Below, in pieces: positions 10,765 to 22,322 of a DNA stretch of 64,000 bases. The stretch lies in assembly GCA_033064195.1 (NCBI GenBank), contig JARBJD010000092.1, forward strand, positions 124,001 through 188,000, written 5' to 3'. Under the pieces are notes generated by a model. The model worked only from the letters and a program-made list of their open reading frames with translations. It did no database searches and was not told the DNA's origin. The stretch's first letter is position 1; each line of letters begins with the position of its first letter. A program made the position numbers and the translations under genes. Origin of the DNA: Blattamonas nauphoetae (lineage: Eukaryota > Preaxostyla > Oxymonadida).

Positions 10765-13270
10765 TATACTGGCCTGACCGAGCCTTTCGGCTCGGTCAGT
10801 GTCACCTCTGAATAGTTCTAAGGGTTAGATCAACATGTCACTCATCAATGAGGTTGAAGACCTTTAGATTGTCTCAATACCGACAGCGCTGTAAAAAAAT
10901 AGTATTGGAATGTGTGGAAAGACTAACTGAAGAGCGAATAGTTGTACTGTGAATTTATGAGGAAAAATCAGGTCCTAGACACTTCTTGACTCAAAAAGGC
11001 AGCGGGCCTGCAAACCAGTTCCTCGTTGTTCATTCTCGATTGCCCATTTTGATCAACTTGTTTGTCTTGTCCTCTCCCATGGCCTCTCTGTCCTCCACAT
11101 CATCAAGGATCCTTCTTCGGTTAATATGTTGCGAACAGCGTGAATTGGTCAAACATACTCACATTCGAATTTGTCAGTGAGTGTGAGGAGTGTTATGAAG
11201 GAGTGGAGGGTGAGCTGTGTTCTCGTATCGTGCTTCTTCGTCTCCTGGTCCGCAGCCTCACCTCATCTCTTCATCTCTTCGCCCATCCACGTTACTCGGA
11301 AATAGGTCATCAAAAGCATCCAAGCCTTTCCCTTCACCTCGTCCAGCATCCACCCCTCGCATGTCAACCCCAGCTCCTTCATGATTGTCCCTGTTCCCCC
11401 TTCCAACCGGTAGAGCACATCAGCCACGGCAAGATTGGGGCAGAACGAGCACATCGAGTGCAGTAAGTCCCACTTTTGGGCCGGAAGTGTGGAGATTTGA
11501 AGACGTACAGCGCATGATGGCACAAGGTGGAAAGTGTGGTGGGACTCGCGCAAAATTGTTTTCAAGAAGCCCAAAAGAACATGCAGCTGCTGTTTATACA
11601 ACTCCAAATCTCATTTCTTCTGGTACTTCCCTCGCAGCTCGTCGATCGTCGCTTTCGGTGGTGAGAGTCGAAAAATACTCTCTTGCAAGAATTTCTCTTG
11701 TACGTCCAGTTATTTGATCAGTTGTGACACTGTGTCATTCACAGTCGTTGGAATATTCGTTTTTGAGTTTGCCATCTCCTCCAAAACCCATATGTCGGAG
11801 AGGAAGCTGTGGTCATACGCTATCCCTCCTGAAATCACAAAACGAACCATCGGCGTCCCCACATCAATCGAGGCCACTTTTGGAATCGCTGCAGGTGCGA
11901 CAAGGTGGAATTCGGAGCTCATGAACGGAGTGAAGAGATTTCCTGTCACAGCTGGGATGGACAGAGGAAATGCTGTGAACGAGATCGCTTGAAGTGCAGA
12001 GGGGATGAATTGTGTGCACGCTGAGTGGAAATGGCGGGGTTGGGGAGTCGACGATTCCGTTGTCACAATCGACCAAGAATGCTGGGTGAAGGAGTGAGCT
12101 CACAGCTTGTTCTCTGCCCTTTCCGATGTCCGACCTCCAAAAAGCAATCATCGAGCGAGACACAGACGAATATACAGCCACATGCGAGCAGATCGGCGGT
12201 GTTGGTTCTTTCCAGGTGTCAGGAAGGTCCAGGTTGGCTTCGCGATATCCGGTGAAGATAAATCATTCAGTCTGTTCCGATTCATCCCTCAAACACACAT
12301 AATGTTGCGTTCTCCACAACCGGGTGAAGAAAATGTGATGTTGACTGTGATCCCTCTGTATTCACAAATTGTCACACAAGCGTCTCCGAATCCAAAATAA
12401 ACAAGTCGTCTGTGGGGACTGTTTCACCGGCTTGGAGGGACATGTCACCGAAAATGAACCTGACAATGACAAGAAGAAGAAAAGCAGAGAAATTATCAGA
12501 ATAAGAAAGGAAAAGATGAGAATGAATAGTGAAACGGTACAAATGGAATACTACAGACGTAATCATCCATCTTTTTGTCCCAGGTCTGACCCGTATGCCA
12601 CACGATGGGTGGAGGGATGTCTCCACTCGTTTTCTGTTCTCTCGATTCCAACTTATCCAAATCAAGTGTGAAGAGTGTGTTTGTCACCTCCTGGTCAAAA
12701 GATACGCATTGCCATCCAAAAAATGATTCCCTCACTTTTGATTGCGCTTGAACCGATTATGGAAAACTGAATCATCAAACACAATTCATAACAATCAAAT
12801 GGGAATGGTTGGGAACATAAAAAGAATGAGTTCACACCTGGGAAGGGAGAGAGGAAGATGTTTCGGGACTGCTTTGGTGATTTGGTGAGGAGTTGGATAT
12901 GAACGACGATGGTGGATAGAGACGACATGGGAAATCGAAACAATGTTGAGAGGTGTCTTGATAACATCCAAAAGAGCAAGAGGAGCACCAGACATGTAAA
13001 TGTGAGGAAATGGATTCTGTGAGGTTTGATCATCCCATTGAAAACAACATTGTTCATCTTTCTCGAACCTGTGACCTCAATTGTCCGAAACCGTCCAGCT
13101 CTGTCATGAAAACACCATCAATGATCATTTGAGAAAATATTGTGACTTTGTGACATGGAAAATGGTGAAGATCATCCTGTGATCTCACCCATATTTCGAA
13201 TTTCCCCGGTCACTGACCGTCAGTACTTTTTGGAAAAAAGTGACCGGTCACCCCCGGTCAGGCCAGTATA
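10765..13270. mobile_element. 2.5-kb TIR element with 8-bp target duplication inside mariner A (hAT-like by TSD length)
   Basis: Ends TATACTGGCCTGACCG and its complement, flanked by an 8-bp duplication AGCTCATT at 10757-10764 and 13271-13278. Removing it restores KEAHSLLASYYPD in the mariner transposase. A short GACCGAGCC/GGCTCGGTC hairpin lies just inside the left end. No transposase is recognised, so it is non-autonomous. The hAT assignment rests only on the 8-bp duplication; P-like elements also give 8 bp. Confidence 0.85.
11250..12995 (-). pseudogene. Kelch-repeat-like protein fragment carried by the 2.5-kb element
   Basis: Several minus-strand frames in succession (12995-12795, 12735-12496, 12665-12372, 12181-11710, 11607-11263) read like one protein broken by introns or frameshifts. 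Kelch-type features are NTLFTLDLDKLESRE, DDLFILDSETLV, PPICSHVAVYSSVSRSMIAF and FVISGGIAYDHSFLSDIWVLE (glycine pair, then an aromatic strand). A helical tail follows with LHVLLGFLKTIL. I cannot place exon borders with confidence and see no complete gene. It looks like captured host sequence. The Kelch call is moderate; another beta-propeller would also fit. Confidence 0.45.
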
Positions 13271-15804
13271 AGCTCATTCTCTGCTTGCATCCTACTACCC
13301 AGACGATAAACCGTGCTTGGAAACCTGCAGAAAAGTTATGAAGGACTTGGAGAACGGCACTTTTTCAGTTACTGGAAAGGTTCCCAATCACGTCAGAAGC
13401 AACCTCACTCTAATCAACGCCCTTTCTCAAATTTTAGCTGAAGACACTTCATTATCTCTGCGAGCGATGTGGAGAATTACTGGTTTTCATCCACAAACAA
13501 TCAAAAAATGTCTTCTCGGACATTTTGGCTTAGTCCGACGCTACACTAGATGGGTCCCTCATCTTCTGACAGACTCTCAAAAAACCAATCGCATTCAGCT
13601 GGCACAGGATCTACTACTCACTCTCAACAAAGAGAAACGAAAAGGATGGAAGTATCTGATCACGGGAGATGAGAGTTGGATCAAATGGACAAACCCTCAT
13701 TCTTTCGTTTGGCTTCACCCAAACGACCCTCGACCGGTGAGAGAGCGAATCAACATCGGCAGCGGGAAGACGATGTTGGTGGCGTTTTTTGGAATTGATT
13801 TCACTTTCCTTCGAATGATCCCCAGAGGGAAAGGAATTACTGCTCAAGTGTTCGTGAACGAGATTTTGGACGAAATGGAAACAGAGATTCTTTTGCAAGA
13901 CACATTTGACATCAACGATTTTGTCCGGTATCTTCATATGGACAATGCGCCCTGCCACAACTCCAAGCTGGTCCGTACATTTCTCGAGACTTCTCTATTT
14001 TCCAAAATTTCTCATCCTCCTTACAGTCCAGATCTCGCCCCGTGCGATTTCTGGCTGTTTGGAGAAATGAAGATGCGCCTGAAAGGTATCACAGTCAAAT
14101 CAGACGAAGAACTCAAAAACACATCGATTCATTCATGGCAGAGCAAACCACCGCAAAAAGAATCCGAGTATTCGAAAACTGGATCAGACGCTGTGAACTG
14201 GTAATTCAGAATCAAGGCGAGTACATCTAACCGTCGCATTTTGTACTCTTTCTCAACTTTTGTTGTATTCTGGAATTTTTGATTTGGTTGACCAAATTTT
14301 ATCAATAGCACACTCATTTTGACCATCAAAGTCATTTTTTAGTTTTTCTCACCCCAGGAACTGTTTTGTTCTGACAACATTTCTGAACAGGATTGGAATA
14401 CACTCAGATACAAGTTTTTGTGTTTGTATAAGTTTTTATCACTTTTTCGGAAAGTTCTTCTGTCGAGACATCTCTCACCCATCTCATTCTCGAGATTCAG
14501 ATGTGTGACACTCGGATTCGACGAGCTAACCAAAGACAAAATGAGGTATCTCATCTAAATTCAAGTGAAATGACTTAGGAATAGCATGTTCCAAGAAGTG
14601 TCACCCCGACCAAGTTTTGGGTGACCACCCTGTATTCTCCTTCCACGAGGTAGTAGTGGCCGTCTATGGGGAGCGTGAGGAAGGGGTCGGGATCACTCGT
14701 CCACAGCGTGACTTGATGGACCTTACCGCCTGCGATGAGGGATTCATGGATCATGCCGTTTCTGCAGTTGATCCAGATTGGGTCAAATGCTCCGTCCTCC
14801 TTGTGTGGGCTGAATTGAGTGAGGACGCTTTCGTATGTTGTGGTGAGAGGGTCAACGACTGTCCATTCCTTTCCAATGACTTTGTAATCTTCGAAAGACG
14901 TGGTGTACTTCTCTCCGATCGTGAAGATGCCTTTCAATACATCAGGCCTCACTTGGAGTGTCGCATTGGATTTCTTACTGCCAAACGACGAGAATGGGAG
15001 TACGACTTCAATTGGTTCTGCGGTTGCTGTCACAGGGGTGAAGATCATAGTGGTGTTAGAAACCCGCTCTGGTTCATAAACCCGCAACCAGCGTGATAAA
15101 ACCGCCACTTCATTCATGAATTATTCTGTTTTTCTAATGTCCTCTACAGAAGTAATTAAGAAGTTTTTAGGAAGAAGTGAAAAAGAAAAACACGTTCGTG
15201 AAAAGTGACTTTCACATAAATGGGCCATGATTCAAACACAATTTGATGTTTCCAAGCCCATGACTCACTGCATGTCTTTGGTTAAGTATAGGCGCAGATC
15301 CGATTTTGGCTACACGCAGATCTAAAAAAAAGGATACACGCAGATCCAAATGGATACGCGCAGATCTGAATGGTTTGGTGAGGATTTCGTGTCATACAAT
15401 TCCTCATCATTTGATACCACTCTGGACGATCACAAAACATTGTTACGTTGAGAAGCTTTTCACAAATCTGAATTTGTCGTATCGTCATTTGAGAATGTTG
15501 ATCGTCCCATCAAACTGAATCTTTGTGTCGTTTCTCTTCTTGAAGTCGTGTTAAACACGAGCAACACCTCCATTCGATGACTCACTTTAGATGTTTGAAC
15601 ATTTCAACAAATTAACTCAAAATTGAAGTGAAATGATTAACCTTCACTGAACACATTGATCTACAGCGAGACTCGTCTTTTTACCCTAGTCCTGAGCTTT
15701 ATTTTGCGTTTCATCCTTGGGATCCCTTGCCTCTTCGTGGTCTTTTATCCCCGCGTTCAGTCTTGCACGTTTTTCAGCCTTGATTTTCTGTGCCAGTCGA
15801 ATAA

Positions 15805-18800
15805 TAGTGGTGTCACCAATCGGTGTCTTGTCACCAATTGGTGCTTTTCTCTGAGACTATAGAGAATGTGGTGTGTATGAACTGTGTGAAGTGATAGAGT
15901 TAAAGAAGGCCTCCATCCAGAGAAAAACAAGAAATACTGGTTGAGTGTCCAATTCATGGGTTAGATCATCCCTCGTTCTGGAAAAGAGGATAAATTAGAG
16001 ATTATTCACTTCATATTTTGTTTCCTTCAACTTCTTTAACAAACATAAGACTTAAATTGACATGATTCGTTTTAGTTGATAAAATGAAATGAGAAGATGG
16101 GTAGATCGATCTTGATATGTTGAAGCCCTTCGAATGAGGTCAGGAACGCCTGCTATTCAGCTCGACCCAACTCAACCAATGTCATCACACCCGCAAGTGA
16201 CCCTGGAGTGGAGACATCTTCGGCTGTGACGATCGACATCGTTTCTTTCTCATTCTTCCAGATCTTCCATCCTCAAGAGTCACTCACCCCATTGGGACCA
16301 CAGTGTGCAATGTCTTTCCCATTCTCCCCATCCACATCAATCTCTCGTCCTGTTGCAATTAGATACTCAAGCAGCGATGAGGACACTTCAGTCGAAGGAT
16401 CATTCCCCGAAACGCTTCTGGATCGGTCGACGAGTCCACAGACGGGAAACGAGAGTGTACGATTTGTGTCGCGAAGGATGTTCCAGACACAAAGATCAGA
16501 GCCCCTCTCGGAACAACATTCGACGAGGCGGCAGGGAACGAGAGACCACTCAGGTTGAATTTCCAATCGGTCAGTTCGGTGTTGTTGGAGAGTGTGAGGG
16601 AGACGAGAGGAGCAGCTGATGCCGTGTATGAAACGAGGGAGGTTGATATGACGGAGAGGGAATGAGTGCCAGACAGATCAATGGAGAAAAGCCCAGTTGA
16701 CGATGAGGTGCTGATTCTCGTCTTAATGGAGGATTTGATGGTCATGCTTCCGACGATGTTGAACAGAGCGTCGTTCAGAGTGGAAGCAGTTGCAGCTGAT
16801 CTAAATGAACACGACTCGATCGACAGTGAACCAGTAGAGATAGAAATGAAGGAAGTTGATCTTTGGTCGGTTCCGAAGAGGATAGCGAGACTGGTCAGAT
16901 GGAGTGTGTGATCGACCAAAACAGAAAAGAGGCAGACGAGGCCGTGGTGATTGTTGCGATCCCGCTCTTCGATTTGATGGTCTGCTCGGTAAAAGAAGTC
17001 GAATGCGGTTTTGCAAGGCTGGTTGAACCTCCGACGAGTAATGTTGATTCTGTTCGCTTGAGAGACGAGAATCCTTTGTCCAACGTCTCACAAGGAAGCT
17101 GAGTGAGTCCACAATTGGCATGATCCTCTCCCTCTCCGTGGACAGACAGCGTGGTCTCTTGAATCGTGTGAGGAAACCCGAAGGAGAACATGCTTTCTGG
17201 AGAGTCAGTTCCGACCTGCCCAACAAACTCGTCCTTCTCGGCTTCTGTGAACAACCGTCCCTGTGGAGGCTCGATAGAACTTTTAAGAAGAGCGAATGGT
17301 GCTTGTTTGGATGTTGAATCGAGATCAGATGCCTCAACAAAGATGAGCGAGCCTGTTCCATTTGACGCGATCTCGTCGAATAGAGTGTCTATTGTGGATG
17401 AGAATGTCGTGCCGAGCGAGAGATGGATGACAGTGCCAAGAGAGGGATCGTTTGAAACGTGAACCGATGAGATTGTATGGTCATTCAGCTTAGTCAGAGT
17501 GTCTGAGCCGACATCACACGATGTCAGGGATAGGGTTCCAGTGGAGACGATGAAGAATGTTAGAACTGCACTGCTTGGAGAAAGGTGGAAGAGAAGCGAG
17601 TCGAAAGAGAGTGTCTGGCTGGCGCCATTCATTGTGATGGATCCAACTCCAGACTGGACGATGACCTACTTCGTTGAAGGAGACGAGATTGAGGCTGATG
17701 AGGAGACAACAAGAGAGGAGGAAAGTGCCGTTGTTCCTGCGACCTCAATTGAATTCAGGAGTGCGTGAGAGAGAGCAGAAGCCACTGCAGGTTCCAGTGA
17801 CGAACATCGAAGTCGATCAGATCCACATTTCGGGTGTTCACTTTGTTCTTTCTTTCCTGTTTCTCCCGCCACAATTTTCACTGTTGGGGCAAGGAGATGG
17901 TACATCAGTGATGTTTCGAACCATTTCTCATTCGACATCAGCGAACTGTCCCGCCCAACAAAGTCGAGGAGTGGCTGGTCGGGAGAGAAGGAGCCTTCCC
18001 AGAGTGTTCCCGACAAGATGGATGAGAGAGACGAGGATGTCACAAGAATCAGCTTGGGTTGATCTGGGTCAGTTCGGACACAATCTGAGAACGAGGTGGA
18101 GAGAATGGAAGTTGGGTGTTCGCTCCTGATCTCCACCAGCGTGTGATTTGTCACAGAGAATGAATGGAAAGTTGCGGAAGAAATGAAGAGAGACGATGTG
18201 TCCGACGAGCACGAAATGAGAGGAGCGGAGAGTGTTGCTTGCAGTCGAGTCTTTCGTCTGGTTAAACGTGTAATCCACGATGGTGATTGGCTGACGAGTC
18301 GATTTGAGAAGAGGATGACCAAATTGTTCACAGCCAGGCGAGCTTCTTCTTTGATCGTGAACAGACTCGCTCCTTCTGCAATCGACGAGTCCACATCAAC
18401 AATCGAGCGGAGTACATCTGCCGCCTCTTTCTTCGCCGCTGTCGTTCCTTTCACAGTGACGTCTTGATCTGCAATTTCAATGTCCTTCTCAGTGTACGTC
18501 ATGTTCCACACAAACGTGATCGTCTGCGGATAGTGTGTATGATTCTTATACTTCTGCTTTAGATGACTCACTCCATATTTCAATGTCGCACAGTGGGTTC
18601 CTGTCCATTTGCACTTGTCGTTGTCTGTCCCACTGTATCCTCCGAGAGGCAGCTGTCGACTCCCGTTCACTGAGATCGTTGGTGAGGGGAGGAAGAAGTT
18701 GATGAGCTCCATTTCTGTCGGATCGTTCAGTCCTTCGATCACGACTCGATATTCGTTGCTCATTGAGACACCTCCAAACGATGGGATCTGCGTAAGTGTC

Positions 18801-20234
18801 TTTCCTTCGAAGAGTGACGTACGCATGAAAATAACTTGACCCTCCGAGTTCAATGTTGGCTACTCTACCGTTCTTTGACGAGCGGTTCGTGAATGACACG
18901 TGAGGGAAGGAGACAGTGGTGTTGATCGCATGAAGAACACTGCCATTCACGTCTGAATGAATGTTGGCATAGGCGCCATATCGAAGAGTGAATGAACCAC
19001 CTCAAAAGTCATCGAGAGAGCATCCAACGAGTGTCAGATTCCCATTTCAAGACACAGTCAAACCAGACGAGTGAAGTGTTGTTGAGAAGGAAGCGTTCGT
19101 GAGAAATTCAATTCCAAACCCTTCAACGTTGGACGAGATCGTCGTTTGCGGAACTTCAAATGATCCACTTCCAATGTTGATGAAGTTCGTCCCACTTCAT
19201 GATTTCCAGAGTGCTGTGCTGAGTGATCCGCCATGATTGCCATCTGAACAATCTCCGCTTTCCCCATCTTCCACAAAGAACACGTTGGTCGGTGGGATGA
19301 GAGCTGATGGAGATAGGAAGAGGATGTGCACCCAGACACAGTTTCGACTGGATGCAGTGTTTCGAGTTGACTGTTGACGTGACGACGCAGGATGAGACAG
19401 TTGGGAATAGTGACAGTGACGGATGGGGAAGGAGTCCGCAAAACTCGAAGCAGAGTGTGGAAAAAAGATTGCCAGGAATATCGACTGACCTGGGTGGCAG
19501 GAGATTTTGTGAAAACAAGATATCCGTATGAAGCTAAATGCTCGTTCGCATGACACTTGTTGCTCCGTCGCGGTTGAGATAACAGTAAGGCCACAAAGTG
19601 ATGTCTTGAATGCTGACAAGAAGTCATTTGGTAGCGGATTGCCTGATCAAGCAGCTGCGATCAATCTCTCAAAATATGATCTGGCTACCGTTCGAATAGG
19701 TGTGAGTGTCGGAGAGCTTGCAGCGATGCGGTTTTGTGTCACGGATCACAAGATTGAATGTTTTTTTGAGCTTGGAAGAGAATCTGAGTTATCCAGGTGA
19801 AGAGAACGTTGAACACAAGAACGATGTTTGATCCGGTAGTTGAAGTATTGATGAAAAATGTTCGACGTAAAAGTTCAGAGAGAGGCGTGCTTAAATTTCA
19901 ACTTTCAGAGATGGGAGAGATTGGTATCCCTTTATCTGACAAAATTGGGGAAATGACGAAGAATCGATGAGAATAGGATTCATAGTCGCCTTATGTTTGT
20001 TAAAGAAGTTGAAGGAAACAAAATATGAAGTGAATAATCTCTAATTTATCCTCTTTTCCAGAACGAGGGATGATCTAACCCATGAATTGGACACTCAACC
20101 AGTATTTCTTGTTTTTCTCTGGATGGAGGCCTTCTTTAACTCTATCACTTCACACAGTTCATACACACCACATTCTCTATAGTCTCAGAGAAAAGCACCA
20201 ATTGGTGACAAGACACCGATTGGTGACACCACTA
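15805..20234. mobile_element. 4.4-kb TNA-type TIR element inside the MULE transposase
   Basis: Ends TAGTGGTGTCACCAATCGGT and complement, with long inverted repeats (about 240 bp, 15805-16048 against 19985-20234). Target duplication TAA at 15802-15804 and 20235-20237. No transposase inside; it carries a surface-protein gene fragment (-). Its terminus is clearly related to the left end of the element at 55438, which carries a pogo-type transposase. Confidence 0.92.
16273..19627 (-). pseudogene. beta-helix surface protein fragment carried by the 4.4-kb element
   Basis: Successive minus-strand frames (19619-19197, 18950-18546, 18853-17666, 17632-16895, 16919-16273) form one Ser/Thr-rich secreted-type protein. 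It has the module style of the 0.5-kb receptor: HPKCGSDRLRCSSL and HANCGLTQLPCETL match CGERSRPCASI there, and strands such as FHSFSVTNHTLVEI, TGTLSLTSC and TGSLSIESCSF are beta-helix-like. Frame changes occur near 18850, 17650 and 16905, and neither a start nor a membrane/kinase end is present, so this is a broken internal fragment. It was probably taken from a host receptor gene. Confidence 0.75.
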
Positions 20235-22322
20235 TAACTTGGATATCTCGTGGTTCTTGAGCTCTGACACTTCCTCCCTTCAGCTTGTTCTCTGCTGTCC
20301 TTTGTTGACGACTACGAGGCTCTAGGAGCGGGACTGTCGGGATTAGAGGAAGATGTACAGATATTATCTGAGAGGGGTTCAGGAACCAACAGCGACCAAT
20401 TTGTGTTGGATGTAGTTGTTGATTCGAATCCAGAATATGTTTAACTTGACATTCACACGGGAGTTTGTGTGTTTTTGCTAAGAGACAGTCACATTTTCTG
20501 ATTCTGCCCTTCCGGCATTGACGAACAATATCGTGGATGATTTTTAGTCCATCAATCGATACAATCCCCAGAAGAGGACGAAGAACATGTTCATCACGAA
20601 GATACTGGGGCTGACCATATTTTTCCCGGGTCAGACGTGTTTCGATAGAAGTGATTTGTGCTTCTGTATAGACAGAGATCCGCTCTACTGTCGTAAATAA
20701 CTGTTGTGTCGATGATACAAGATAGTCTTTCAGCACTCGGTGAAGACCTTCGAGCGGCGATGTCGTTTTTTCTCCAAGGTGACAGTACCGATCAATGGAA
20801 TACGCGCAGAATTGATCAGCGTATGGAAGCCACGTTTTTGAGAGGTAATCAAAACCTTTTGGAATTGAACAGTATTTTCTTTTTAGAGTTTCATATCCTA
20901 GGACAAAGTCCGATCGAGTAGGGGCATCGATGCACGCACTGAATTCTGCCATAAAGACTTCTAATTTGTTCGGATCTGGTGCGTTGGTTCTGGTGTTCGT
21001 CAGGAGTGGGATAAAGAAGGCTTTCACTGCTGTTTTGAGGTGGAATCTGCAAAGTACAGTTGGAACGGTTGGGACAACGCGCTGTAATGCGTTTAACTGG
21101 GCAAGTGATCTGTCGGATATGAAGACTTTCACGTCATGAAATCCAATCTTCTCGCTAAACCATTGGAGGACTTCGGAAATATCATTCTCAGCTTCGCCGG
21201 CCATCAACCCGAATGCTATGGAAAACACGTCACCATTTGACGATCGACCAGCCAAGTGCAATAACGGCATGCCATAACGGTTTGTTTTATATGTGGAGTC
21301 GATAAAGATCACAGTTGGGAACATCTTGAAAAGGCGGACAGAATTCGGATCTGCAAAAAACAGAGATCGAAGATGACCCTCTTCATCTCGCTGCTCAGAA
21401 AAAAGCCATTTCTTCTCGTTCAGAACCTCTTGAAGTACTTCCATCGGTGTTTTTCCTTGCATTTCTTCCTTCTGCTTGTGTGCTCTAATGTTCAGGATGT
21501 CGCGAGGAAGGACTGGAACCGTCCGTTCACTATTGGTTGACTGCACGACATTCTTTATCTTGACGCCACTTTGCAGCTGATCGAGGATAATCCGTGTCAC
21601 GTCCGGCTCCAACTTCCGAGCTTCGTGGTATATCCCCATTGTCTCTGGGCGTTTGTGATCATGATCCTGCTTATTCCATGATCGAATCCACTTTCCTTCG
21701 GCATTCTTTCTGATGTAAACACCGAACGGGCACGTGCCTGCAGAACTCAGTCTTTTTCTCTTCATTATCTTTTCTTCTGTAGTGGGCTTGTGATAAGATT
21801 TGCTGTGTTTGCACTTCATGATGGCTTTCTTCGTCACGCATCCGCCAGCGATAGACATAACATATCCATTTTCCAGACCAAACTGCTTTGTATCTTCCAC
21901 GGCTTTCTCCCGACTGTCGAATACTGCTGTTGGAGGGTGCTCGAAAGTATCCACTTCATCACTACTTTCCGTGTCAGAATCAGGTTCAAGTGTGATTCCT
22001 GACATCTCTGATGAAACAGCTCCCAACATTCAGGTTTTCCGTTGATGTTGTAATGCCCTCTCATTATCTGCCTTTATTCTCACTATTTTTTCCATCTTTC
22101 CGTGCAGACGATGCTTGTCCTCGATTCTTGGGTGGGTACAAAGACACTCGAAGCTTACAACAGTTTCTATGAACTCACGAGGAGAGGGTTCAACTTTGAC
22201 AATAGTTGTCGACTCTTTCATTTCGGAACAACAAAACTGAACAAGAAGGGTCTCGTTTTACTGTTTGATTCACATTTTTTCGACACACAACTCATTCTGA
22301 TCACTTTTCACGCTCCAAACAA

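Larger units (their letters stand above)
10638..14230 (+). pseudogene. mariner transposase (DD34D), interrupted and frameshifted
   Basis: The frame starts at ATG 10638 (MVQLRLLWFDPSHHMSS), is interrupted at 10765 inside KEAHSLLASYY, and resumes at 13279. The N-terminal half holds helix-turn-helix segments. Catalytic motifs are intact: GDESWIKW, HMDNAPCHNSK, and YSPDLAPCDFWLF, with 34 residues between the second and third aspartates. Compared with copy B, one A is missing in an A-run near position 14118, which shifts the frame after DEELKN. Copy B shows the expected end there (AEQTTAKRIRVF to QNQGEYI), and in copy A that stop lies at 14228-14230. The protein would cut and rejoin transposon ends at TA sites. 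Confidence 0.9.
10509..14632 (+). mobile_element. mariner transposon copy A, carrying a 2.5-kb insertion
   Basis: Terminal inverted repeats CAGGGTGGTCACCCAAAACT at 10509 and its complement ending at 14632, flanked by TA at 10507-10508 and 14633-14634. Without the insertion at 10765-13270 it is about 1610 bp, matching copy B at 60479-62087 (1609 bp, opposite orientation). It sits in the surface-protein gene copy 1 and splits a GEY/AAW sequence. Confidence 0.95.
15686..22029 (-). pseudogene. MULE transposase, whole except for a nested insertion near the C-terminus
   Basis: The frame from ATG 22029 runs to 20235. It then continues, after the inserted element and one TAA duplication, at 15804-15686 as RLAQKIKAEKRARL to a TAG stop. 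The reading frame is exact across the join (RDIQVI/RLAQ), giving about 637 aa. Domains: an acidic N-terminus; a FAR1/FLYWCH-like zinc region (CKHSKSYHK, CPFGVYI, DHDHKR) at about 70-130; and an RNase-H-like MULE core with FIDSTYKTNRYGMPLLH (first Asp), VFISDRSLAQLNAL (second Asp) and TSPLEGLHRVLKDYL (Glu). A SWIM-type zinc finger follows (CDCLLAKTHKLPCECQVKHI). No frameshift is seen outside the insertion, so this copy was probably active until then. As it stands the frame reads through into the inserted TIR and ends in VVSPIGVLSPIGAFL. Confidence 0.92.

Noticed and set aside
14575-15117. A 180-aa minus-strand gene
   Set aside because: Its N-terminus is read from a transposon end and its C-terminus from a mariner end. 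Only the middle is host sequence, part of surface-protein copy 1.
15805-20234. CACTA (EnSpm) element, because of the CACTA bases and 3-bp duplication
   Set aside because: The CACTA bases are at the right end and TAGTG at the left, the reverse of the CACTA superfamily, and no such transposase is present.
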